Source: Podaxis mareebaensis (taxonomy: Eukaryota > Basidiomycota > Agaricomycetes > Agaricales > Agaricaceae). From it: a stretch of 64,000 nt of DNA. Numbering within the stretch: the first letter of the stretch is position 1; the number at the start of each line of letters is the position of its first letter. Positions 10,209-20,811 of this stretch are shown here, piece by piece. The stretch covers positions 186,001-250,000 of the forward strand of contig JAEUWP010000137.1 in NCBI GenBank assembly GCA_018524725.1. The letters are read 5' to 3'. A model generated the notes under the pieces. It saw only the letters and a list, made by a program, of their open reading frames with translations. It did not search any database and had not been told where the DNA came from. The translations under genes and the position numbers were made by a program.

Positions 10209-13200
10209 ATGGACGATCTTGTTCACCACTGTCTACGCGAACTTTCTTTCGACGGCGATCTGGGTGAGTGCATCCGTTCATCATGTGATGGCGATTTCTG
10301 CGGCTCTTCGGAAAAATGGGATGGGCGCCCATGCTCCGGGCCTGGGTTCGAACCCCATACTCAACCATGCGTTTTAATTCTCAATCATGAACAACTCGCT
10401 GATATATGTATTTAACAATGTGCTACAGGGTCCAACGTTTCACGGCTGAAGGATTTCATTGTCGATTTCTATGCTCAGCCCGAAGCTCTGCATGCACAGA
10501 ATACGGACGATGCGTTTTGTGCATTTGTGTGGTCTCTTGTCGTTCAGCAGCCGACTGTCCGAGTTGGTACCATCCCTGAAGGCTTAAAGTCGGAAGTGTG
10601 GATAGCGCCACAAACGAGTAAGAAGAAGAAGGCGAAGGAGAAGGGGGAGGAACACATCGAGACAAAGCCTCCTGAGTTGGATCTTATTCCGGACGCGAAG
10701 AGTCGGTCGTTGGAGTCGTTGATTGAAGAGTTTGGGGACAGGCTAAGAATCGCTGTTGAGCCGAACGCTATATACGCAGCCATTACTGGGTCTCATATTC
10801 GGGTATGTCTTGCTATATACGCACTGAACGGGCCCGCTCTGACGCAACTGTATTACAGTTTGCGAAACTGAGTCCAATGGTGTACTCTGCGCTCCAGATT
10901 GTAACCCGAGGGAGGTACGACGGTGTCTCTGTCGTAGCCCTGGGGAAGGAATCTGGTTACGACCAAAAGGCGTGTTTCTACCTCATCAAACAGCTGCAAG
11001 AACTCAACCTTGTGTAAGGGTCTTATCATTGCAAGTAACTATTTCAACTAAGCTTTCGTTGTTCTTAGGGTCAAGGTTCCCAAGCCAGGCGTTGGAACGA
11101 ACTTCGTAATCCATCGTTATTTCTTCGACAAAAGTCCACATTGGAAGGCAATCCGCGAGGAAGAACATAAAGCAGAGGAAGAGGACAAAATAGCGAGACA
11201 AGTAAACGAAGAAACCCTGGAGGAGGAGGAAGTTATCAACGAAAAGCCTGCGCTCGACTTTACTCCCATTGACGCTCGACACTTGTCCAGCTTGCCTCTC
11301 GTGAAGGCCCGTGTGGTCAAGCTCCTGAAGGCCTCCAAGAATTATATACACGAATCCAATAACATGCTCATCACGCTCGTACGTTAATAGTGAATCTCGG
11401 GTTCCCAGGACTTACAACGTACTTAGGGGTTCTCGAATCCAACGAAAACCGATAGGAGATTCTTCCAAAGTAGGATCAAGGAGCTCATACAGCAAGGTGT
11501 TATTGAGAAGGTTGTGGTGCCAAGCTCGAGGAAGAAGTCCAGTAATGCATTGGTCAAATGTTTCCGACTCGTTACATCAGAAAATAAACCTGAAGGAGTT
11601 ATCCTGGATACCCAGGAAGACGATGAAGCGGAAGAGGAAGAGAAAGCTGGCCTCGCAAGTGAGTACAGATGTCTCTCGAAGCAACGATCTGATATTGACA
11701 CAAGGAAAGTGAGTGGAGTCAAAATGAATGTTACGATTCACAAGCAAATTCTTGATCTCTTGGAAGAGTCAGGAACACGTGGAATGACCTTGAGCGTACG
11801 ATTTCTCCCATAATAGTCCATTTTGCCTATGTTGCTGAATAAAGATTAGGACCTCTCCATGGCGCTTTGCCACTTCGATAAACGAACGATTGAACTACTA
11901 CTCGCAAGAGCTGACAGAGTCCCGCCGCCTCCTCATCTGAGCGACCTTGGTATCGCGGGGCTAATGGAGACGAGTGGTCGGGAACGGCGCCATCGTTACT
12001 ACACTGTTGCGGCATACCGCAGATTGGTTGCACAGGAGCAGCTTGATCCCTCCTCCGCTGGCTATGGCAACGTAGACTTCACCAACGTGGGGGAATTCGC
12101 AGTCATTGACTCTAGCATGTTCTACGAAGATGTGGCCGCTCTGATTGAATATCAAGATGCATACAAGACGGACGTTGCTTTGGCCACAGGAAAAAAGAAG
12201 AAAGCACCGCCCAAGAACCCAGTGTTGCCGGATGGATCTGTCAAATTAGGGCGCCCACGAAAGCAGCCTGCACAGGATGCCGGAAGTGATCGAATATCCA
12301 AGGCCAGTAGAAAGCGCAAGGCTAAGGAGACAGAGGATCTTGGTGCGAGCGTTGCTGCGCCATCCAAGAAACGTAGGGTTGAAGAGGATCAGGATGGGGG
12401 AGTGGAATCCAAAGGTACACCAACATTCTGAGCCTTAGTCAATCGCTCACGATCATCCAGTTCCGAGGCGACGAGGCCGTCCTCCCAAAAACAAAACCGC
12501 TCTGGCCGAGAACCCTCCTGCTTCTGCGGAGGGCGGCCAGAACCCCGAAGACGACGCTACTTCCATTTCGCAAGCTGCACCCAAGAAACGTGGACGTCCA
12601 CCCAAGAAGCGACCGACTACGGTCGATACCATGGAAACATCGCCTCGCCGGTCCAAACGGAAAAAAGCAGATGAACAGGACGGCGATACAGCTTCTGCTC
12701 CAATTACTAGCAACGCTCCTCCGCCCGGTTCCGAGCGCACAGAAGCTGCTGCCAAGGCGAGTTTCGCTTCCGCGGCAGAGGCCCAAATAGTCCCAGATCA
12801 ACCATCGATTGGTGGCGGAGGCGATGAAAGGCTAACATCTGGAATGGAACCTACAACCCACCATGTTGATACCAGATCTCCGCTCGTGATTGATGAAGTA
12901 ATTTCTCCCCAAGACAGTGTGATTCCTATAGATCCCACCCTGATGGAAAACGTACCCCAGGAACAACCATCTACGTCGTCCCTCCCAGTACGTGCATCCA
13001 GACGTTATGGTTGCATACCACACTTAGATTCCATGTTTGCAGTTGCCTCCAGATTCCAATGTGAAAACTGTAACTTCAGATACGAGTAGGTCGGCAAACA
13101 CAAGAAGTCGCGTCAACGTATCCCATCTGAGGCGCGAGGGTGAAATGTATCGGGTCATTGAGGGTTTTGGTGGAATCATCAACGTCCAAAGCAAAGAGTT

Positions 13201-16200
13201 TTCAAACGCTCATGCGACTTTGCTAGAGACTCTAGCCAAAACAGGTGAACCGACAAGTGCTCCTCCAGGCACTAAAACAGATAAGCGAACAGCGACTGCC
13301 GCCCTCGATGCTCTCGAGGCGCGAGGGAAAATCAAGCAACTCAAGACATCAGTGCAAACTCACACAGGGATCAACCGACCAGCTCGAATCGCATATCTTC
13401 CTCACATCACGGAGACTCAGCTCAAGGACCACCTTATGGAGTTGTCCAGGACCTTGCAACCCGCTCCTCAAACGGCATCTTTCGTGAAGATCGACGAGAG
13501 GGTCGAGTATGGCGCAGACCCAACTTCAATATCACGGAGTTCGTTGCCGCTGCAGCTCCTGCAGATGGAGCAGCCTGGAACTGACAAGAAGGAACGCTGG
13601 AGCAAAAACATTGCACGAGCGAACCAACTTTTCACATATGATGATGAAACGATCCGCGAGGTGCTGCTCGCTGAACGGACGACCTTGGGTCAGTTGTACG
13701 GATTCATCGTCGGGAAGATGGCGCGTGTTCGGGAATTGCATCTCCTCACCCTTCAGGCTTTCGAGTCCAACCAGCCCTTAGCCAACATTGTGTCGAGCGA
13801 ACATAAGATCATCGATATATCGTTCCTCTGCTACGACCTTTCCCTCGCCAAATATTGTTCTCTCATATCCTGCCTTGCGCATAGCAAAGAACTCTCGGAT
13901 TTCTATTCTACGGAGGAAGGCCGACAAACTTTGGTCCGGGACCTTCCGCCCCACCTTCATTCTTTCGTGCAGATTGGTCGATCTCGTGCACGTTCTAGAT
14001 TCCTGGAACTACTCGAGGTTTTACGGCTCCTGGGAGTTGCCACCCCTCTGCAACCTTCAGAATCAGGAAATCCGTGGCTCACATGCGAAACGGGTGGAAA
14101 ACACCCCACCAAGTTCGAGCAAGCGTCGTTAGAAGGATGGTCGACAAGCACTCCCATGGTCGCACCTTCCTTTTGGAAATTCAACAACGTTGCACCTGTT
14201 CACGCGTGGCGTGAATCTGAGACGAACCCTCCGTTCTGGAAGAATATGCCGATCGACACGGTGACTTCTGCTCTGCAATTCTGGGACACTCTTCGTGCCG
14301 CTTCTGTCGAAACTTCGATATGCCCAAATGGCGAATTGTCGGCAGCGGGATCCCACCCGGCGATTTCTGTGAACATTAGCTTGGCTCGCTCGCTCCGGCG
14401 AACAGGTTCCTGGAACACTCAGTATATCTTGACGTGGCATCAGATGCAATACCTCAAACAATTCATTAATATTCATTCTGCCGAGACGCCACTCGAGGAG
14501 ACCGACGACGGCACCAGAGATCAATTGATGGAGAGAGTCTGTCGGGTGACTAGTGCGTCGAGAGATGCCGTTGTCGCATTCTACAAGGAAATGCGGGAGC
14601 GATTGTTGCGGGAGTTGACCAAAGCCAAACAGAGGGAAAAGCGTGCATCAGGTGTTGAAAAACGTGCCCGCCGCGCGGCTGAAGTCAAAGAACTACTTGC
14701 GAAAAAGGCTGCAGAAGCCAGGAGGAAGAGGGAGCAGGAATGGGATGCACTATTGCTTCGGGTTCATCCAGAACCTCTCAGCCCTGCTGCCTCCAGCAGA
14801 ATAAAACGAATTCAGAAGCGATTCCTTGAGGCAGGCTCGACACAGGAAATAGAGAAGTGGGGAGGTGATATCCTTAATGCTGTTCGCGAGGCTGACATGG
14901 CCAAAGTGCTCAAGATTTCGAACAAACCCCCGGCTGCAGCTCCAACCCGTTCTCACCTTCCTCCCCCTCCGCCTCTGGTACTGAATCCTCTGGAACCCTC
15001 CGTCCAAAGTCTAATAGAAAGACAAGGCGCACCGCTGGAACCTAAAGAATCCCCCAAAAAGAGAAAAAGAGGGAAGAAGAAAGTACCTGGTGAGGTTCTA
15101 CCCAACATTCGCGTTTTGAGGCATCTCATATCTATGGGACAGAAGAAGAGTCCACCGAATCGCCGAGCAAAGTGTCGCGAAGGCACAGGTTCCAGTGGAC
15201 CCGGGACTATGACGAATTAGCTCGGGATGCTGCAGCTATCATCAGAGCACGCTGTCGCAATGTCGCACGGGTTGATTGGGCCGCCTTCGAGCAGGTCTTT
15301 CCAGCGGTACCACGGAATACAGTACGCCAGAGACTCGCACATATTCGAGAGGCACCAGGGAACGAAGCATATATGAACCGATTGGAGGAAAAGTGGTATG
15401 AACTTTGGGTACAACACCGGGGAACACCTTTGTTGCCCGATGATGAACCCCAAAGCACTTCAAAATTCGACTTGGCCAAGCACATCGAATTTCTGCGCAA
15501 GCATATCGACAAAAACGCTCTGTATGCGCACTTCAACTCACATCGTTGTCATTCCTTCTGATTTTCATCTAGGCGTGTAGGATACGGTCATACGAGGGAG
15601 AACGGTACTGTCGTTATCCCATCGAGCGTTGAAGAGTTGTTGGATGAGTATGAGATTGATGCTACGGAGAACACTGGTTTGACCTGGGATTTCATGTGGA
15701 ATGCTAATGTTGAGGAAGGAAGGGAGAAACGATTAATGCGACAAGCTTTCACACAAACAGTCGAGGAGATTCCTCTATTTGCCGAAACACCTCCGGAGTC
15801 AGTAGCGCTAGCCGAAGCTGCTCTAAAGGTAAACGAAGCATTCGCTCAGCGTGATCCTGCTAGTTGACGTTTAATAGATGGCACTTGGCACACCAACCGA
15901 GCGTTATGATGCTGCTCAAGGTGCCTTGATCCTTCAGAGCGTAGGACAGAAAAATGTTGAAGCCGCAGCGAAATCGATGATCGCTCGAGGAATTCTATCA
16001 AAACTGGTTCGAGATCCGCAAAGGTCGAGGCCTGGAAGACACCTGAAAATATCTGATATGTAAGTGTTGCTGTTTACGCCCCTCCCCGGGTTTCTAACCA
16101 ATCTGGCACAGGAACCTCAACACCATTGCAGGTTCCATTCCTGGGGACACCTTTCAGGATGCTGTTGCCTTGGAAGAAGTAGTTGCCCAGGATGACACAT

Positions 16201-17376
16201 GGCGGGAATGGCCTCTTACTGCAACGGATGGAGACTGCGCCGCTCTGGTTGAACTTGTAATGGAAAACAAGGCAAGAGGTTAGCTGTACTCTTTGTTATA
16301 GATACTCACCCATGCAATCAGCTTGACTTTAAAATTGATACTAGTCAAGCTCAGGCAGCAAGAGTGGCTTTGGATTGGAATAGCAAGAAAGCAGGTAAGT
16401 GAGCTTTGTGAGAAGACATGGCATTCATTGACCTTGCTTTTGGTAAAACAGATGATGATCAGATTGAAACCTCAATCTTTTACCGAAGAACCGTCCCTCC
16501 CGGCCAAATACAACCCGATATAGAAGCTGCAGAAAGTCCAAACGATGTCATGATAGAACCCGATGCTGAAATGGCACCTGGTCACGGACTCACGGAGCGC
16601 GGAGAACCAGCTAGTTGCAGGCTACTCACTGGGGACAATCTTCTGATTGATTGCGCAGCTTGCGTCGGAAAGGAGTTGACCACACTAAATGAGCGGCTAG
16701 GCACTGAACATCGGGGGCTTATGCACAGGGTTTTGGAGGTCGTTCAAGACGCCGGAAAAGATGGCATCACATTGTTGGCGCTGCAGGTAAGCCTTAGATT
16801 CGGTCGAAATGGAATCGAGGCAGTTTAACACCTCTTGCTAGGTCCTTGTCAGCGACTCAAAAGCCAATCTCCTAAAAGCCATTCAGGAGCTCATGAAAAC
16901 AACCGTTCCCTTGGTATACTGGAGTGGTTACTCCACCCCAGTGTTGGTATCAGCGTCATTTATCGGGCATTGGAGTGTCAAGGTATCCGAAAGTCCTGTC
17001 CAGAGAGTTTTTCCACGGCGTTGGCTCGACACAGAAGGACGTAAGATAGGAGAATTCTGGGAGGCAGCGTTAAAGGCAGTGCTTGGGCTGGTCATCTTTA
17101 GACCGGGGATCTCCCAGGTATGTGGTAGTCATAATGCATTCCGTTTCTCGCGTCTGATGATGGGTTTCGCAGACGGAGATCAGATGGCGCTTGCGATCAA
17201 CTTATGATAGGCAAGAAGTGCAAGAGATCACACGACATCTGCTCATGGAAGGGTTCTTGAGAGTACAGGGCGATTCAGGACAGGCTGTTTCCCAGGACGT
17301 CGCAACGCCTCTTGATGATGACGAGGGGAGGCGTGGCTTTTATTTCATTGGGGATCGAAGATGGTACAAGGTTTAA
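10209..17376 (+). CDS. TFIIIC B-block-binding subunit (Tfc3/GTF3C1-like) with AT-hook region
   Basis: Largest subunit of the RNA polymerase III factor TFIIIC. It recognises the B box inside tRNA genes through winged-helix domains. I assembled 16 exons: 10209-10263, 10429-10802, 10859-11013, 11069-11378, 11427-11795, 11850-12414, 12461-12987, 13043 (or 13028)-15089, 15143-15521, 15573-15828, 15878-16059, 16112-16271, 16322-16394, 16452-16786, 16842-17117 and 17173-17376. They form one frame of about 2088 residues. The N-terminus (DDLVHHCLRELSFDG) and the B-block winged helix around YDGVSVVALGKESGYDQKA support the family. An RFQWTRDYDELARDAAAII block follows in the second half. A basic, disordered region at about residues 550-660 carries three AT hooks. 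A long Lys/Arg/Glu coiled coil lies at 14580-14740. Intron 1 contains a B box, and the intron at 16272 is of GC-AG type. Confidence 0.9.
10345..10355 (+). promoter_or_regulatory. perfect RNA polymerase III B-box sequence inside intron 1 of the TFIIIC subunit gene
   Basis: GGTTCGAACCC matches the B-box consensus GGTTCGANNCC at every position. It lies in intron 1 (10264-10428, 165 nt; the other introns of the gene are about 45-65 nt). The flanking bases form four of five T-stem pairs (TGGG/CCCA). No matching acceptor stem or clear A box precedes it, so it is not a full tRNA gene. A perfect 12-bp palindrome ATGGGCGCCCAT (10321-10332) lies just upstream. It may be an isolated TFIIIC site or the remnant of a tRNA or SINE. 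Confidence 0.6.
16272..16321 (+). other. GC-AG intron in the TFIIIC subunit gene
   Basis: The donor reads AAG|GCAAGA and the acceptor CAATCAG. With this 50-nt intron the frame passes from ENK to LDFKID. The only nearby GT donor, at 16279, gives a phase that needs an intron of 23 nt, which is too short. GCAAG is the usual form of rare GC donors. Confidence 0.7.
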
Positions 17377-18008
17377 CGTTTGAACTAGTAGGAGGAGGCC
17401 CAATTCAATACGAGAGCGACGGTGACTGTTATTTATCATTGTGAACGAGGACCGACCTCTTGTACAAGTCTGGAACAGTCGCCATGGGCGGCACAACGGC
17501 ATATGGCTGGGCATGTCGGGAACTATTTGAGATAGTATTCACTATAAACAGCCATTTTGGGATCAAGAGATGTGATGGGGTTGTTGAGGTAACTCGTGGG
17601 AGTGGGGACAGGTTTAAGTGGATAGTTGAGTAACTAAAGGCAGCGCCGTGGCAACAGAGATGAGGACTAGAGTCCTTATGTAAGTGGGGCTGGACATTGG
17701 CAATGGCGGACATGGAATCAAATGATGGCGGACGACGTTGTTGCCCTCTTCTCTGGGACCACCAACATCTTTCTCCCTCCTCTCTCTCTTTCTTCCTAGT
17801 CTGGCTGGACCGTTCATCAGCTCTCGTTCAAGTCGCGCGGAGCTTGTCTTTCTTTCAACCGGGATCCTGGTGGTGCCGTCCAATCCTTAGCCCAAGAGGC
17901 TCTTTCATACTTCTTCGGCCTTTCTTTACTTTGGATTCGCCCAGGCGAGAATATCCACAGAAGCCCTTCAGTCCCTATCTCACCTTGGTGCAGACTTTTA
18001 TTTTCATA
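17377..18008. other. intergenic region with pyrimidine-rich promoter
   Basis: It holds the 3' end of the TFIIIC transcript and the promoter of the membrane protein gene. A CT-rich tract (about 17770-17797) fits a basidiomycete promoter. No coding sequence was recognised. Confidence 0.5.
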
Positions 18009-20594
18009 ATGCGTTTGAAGCATGTATGGGCTTATGTTCCCCTGCCTGCATACGCCAAGCTTTTTGTACGTTTCGGTAGGCCTGAGAGTTGGATTATTTG
18101 ACCTAATTCTACCATCGCAGTGGGAACGCGTTACATTCTCCCGTTTGACGGTCATCTACTTGGCTTTCTCCATATTTCATTTCCTCATTCAGCTTGCTCT
18201 GCAAACGAGGGCCTTTACTATCAATGCGGTTGCTTTCAAGTTGGGATCTCTCCTTGTTCAACAAGGAAATGCAGATGACAAGGGTCTACCGTTCTACACC
18301 AACTCGACCTTGCGCATTTGTCGTTGGGTTCCGTCAAACCTCAACTTGGATAATGACCACTGCAGTGTTGTCTGGCCCGAACCACAAGGTAATACCCCTA
18401 GTCAGCAAGATAATCTGCCGTCAAGCCCCGCCGATTATGGCATGTATTCGTCCTCCACTGTTGTCCGTTTGCAGGAAACCACAGTAGATGGTCTCTCCTC
18501 CACCGTCATCCATTCGCTACCAACTCCAGAGGTAGACACCTCTTTCACCGTCCTTGCTACCTTGGTCATTCCTGCGACCTCGTTATCTCTGCCAATTGTT
18601 ACTCCTTCAACTCCCTCGCTTGCCAGGAATACTCAGACATTGGCCCCTCCCATCACTTCCTCCAGTCCTATCCCGCCTGTGATTCGTCCCACTCCGACAC
18701 CCGTAAATCCCAGACCACAAGTTGATAATACACCTTCATCAAGCAGTGATCAAGTTCTGACTGCTACGGTGGTGGCTGCTACCCCTCCGACGCCCTCACC
18801 TGCAACCCCAACAGTAACTGTTGTGACTGTGATCAATAATGCAAATGGGGGCCCCGCAGATGGTGACGACGAAGGCGAAAAGAGTGATGACGACGAAAGC
18901 GAGGAGAATGATGACGGAGAAGGTGAGGAGAGTGACGACGAGAGCAATGGCGACGATGACGATGATGACGATGAAACCGATTCCTTCCCCACAGTGAGTT
19001 CAAGTGAATCTGCGGGGATTTCGACTTAACTTCCTGGTACTAGCTCTCGCGAAGAGATTATCCCTCGATAAACGCTGCGGTAGAAGAAATTGGAATTAGT
19101 CCCGTTTGTCTTCGCGCTTTGAACTATCCCTTGTCCATGTAAGATTAACCATCTTTTCAAAATTGGTGAAACTCAGTGTCTGTCCAGCTTGGCCAATACT
19201 AAACGCGAGGACATTGTCTTCATGGCTTTCCAATTCTGGGTCCTCGGCATGTCCGTTGTTGCGTTGCTCAACGAGTCGATCCCACATATATTCGCGTCTC
19301 TCTTCACCCACGTTATAGCAACAGCTTGGGGTAGTTTGCAGCTCGTCCATACTGCCAATTTCCGTAAAGACTTCAGTACCCTTATTACGAACGGTGCTTG
19401 TCGAGGAATGCCACATCTTCCCATCACTGCTGGCTACTGGGAAGCTCGCAGGGCTGCTGAGATTTCTAGCTTGACTCTCAACGTTGCCGCTTTGCTGGTA
19501 TCTTGCTTCTTGTCCTGGAAGTTGTTCAAGGTAAGGAACTGGATGCATACATAATATGTCCACATTTGCTCACGCCGTACCAGCTTTTCGGATGGCAGAC
19601 TTTCAAGCGCGTTGGTGCATCTTTCCACATCAACAGGATGTACAAGCTTGTCCTCATCTTGTCGATCACCATTCAACTAAGCCTTTTCTTCATGGCTGTT
19701 ACCGTTTCTTTGTGGCTGGATCGTTTGATCAACAACAACATTGGAGATCTCGTAGATTTACGTAAGGTTTACATGGCTTCGTCCATCGTCACGCTCATTG
19801 TAAGTGCCCGTCCCTTAATTATCCCCTTCTAATGCTTACGATACTTTCCAGTTATTAATCCCCTGGTTAATGATGGTATGTAGTGTCACTGATTTCCTTT
19901 TCCCGCGCCAACTAAGTTGGTATGACAGGGCTGGTTTGGTGTCCGACGTGAACTCAGGATCCCCATGTTGATCTTTTTGGGCCTTTGCGTGTTGTACCTC
20001 GGTGGTTGGAGTGTCATGTTCATTTCTACGACCTTCCGCTGGACTTTCATCACATGGGGATTCTTCTCTATCATCGCAGTTGCTTCGGTGTTATTGACCG
20101 TGTCATGCCTCATCTTCGGTATTCTCTGCCGAATGAACTTTGGTAAAGGCTTGCTTCGCTATCGTGAGTTTCCAGGTGATCTATTCCTAACAGTAGTGGG
20201 CTAACTTGATGTATCCTGCATAGTTTCTGAACAGGATACGCTGCCTGGAGAATTCGGTATCGTCACCCCCGAGTATGGATACGATGACGAAAAGGTCGAG
20301 TTCCCTTCCACTGAAAAACCTATGCCCACATTCAACGCAACCTACGGAAACGAGTTCCCTGGCCGAGGCCTTGTATTTATGAGCAACGGGCCCAAGTTTC
20401 ATAACCAATCAACTCAGCTTGGAACAGCGGTGGTCCTTCCCCCGCAGGCACTGACCAGAACTCCTTCGGATGGGTCAACTTACAGTTCTTCCAGCGAAAA
20501 ATCATCCTCTAGCTGGGCAAGCTACTACAATTACTCTCATTCTCCTAGCAATAGTGTTCAACATGGTCATCCAAAACGTTGGGTCATAGAGTGA
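18009..20594 (+). CDS. uncharacterised multi-pass membrane protein with large acidic extramembrane loop
   Basis: I do not recognise the family. Exons 18009-18065, 18121-18993, 19044-19138, 19188-19530, 19584-19799, 19852-19875, 19929-20163 and 20224-20594 give 737 residues in one frame. Hydrophobic segments suggest about eight membrane helices. One lies near residues 25-45. After a long loop come seven more, in a block such as FWVLGMSVVALLNES, SLTLNVAALLVSCFL, LVLILSITIQLSLFFMAV, LIFLGLCVLYLGGWSVMF and FFSIIAVASVLLTVSCLIF. The loop between helices 1 and 2, over 230 residues, is first Pro/Thr/Ser-rich with possible O-glycosylation, then a run of Asp/Glu/Ser (18862-18980). The C-terminal tail is Ser-rich, with sites for phosphorylation. 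One helix plus seven recalls a receptor-like layout, but this is only inference. Confidence 0.8.
18862..18980 (+). repeat. acidic low-complexity tract (Asp/Glu/Ser codons)
   Basis: GAY/GAR-rich coding tract that translates to repeated DDE, SDDE and EENDDGEGEE units and ends in a run of seven Asp codons. It lies at the membrane-distal end of the large loop of the unassigned membrane protein. Such tracts can bind cations and change length easily by slippage. Confidence 0.75.
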
Positions 20595-20811
20595 TCTGAC
20601 ATTCGTCTTTGGGACTGTTCAGACTGTTTTGGTAGCTTTTTGGTGGCTTTCGTATTGCTTGTGTCGCTAGTTCGAGTTTGTAATTATTGTCAATTATAGG
20701 TAACACCGATAGCAAAAACATTGCGAGTATGCATACAAGAACACAAGATATGGACAAGTAATACAAGGTATCAACAATACGAGAAGAACCTATGGTTACA
20801 CTGCGTTTGAA

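Noticed and set aside
10264..10428. Complete tRNA gene in the TFIIIC intron
   Set aside because: The B box and four T-stem pairs are present, but no 5' acceptor strand pairs with ACTCAAC and no convincing A box or anticodon arm lies upstream.
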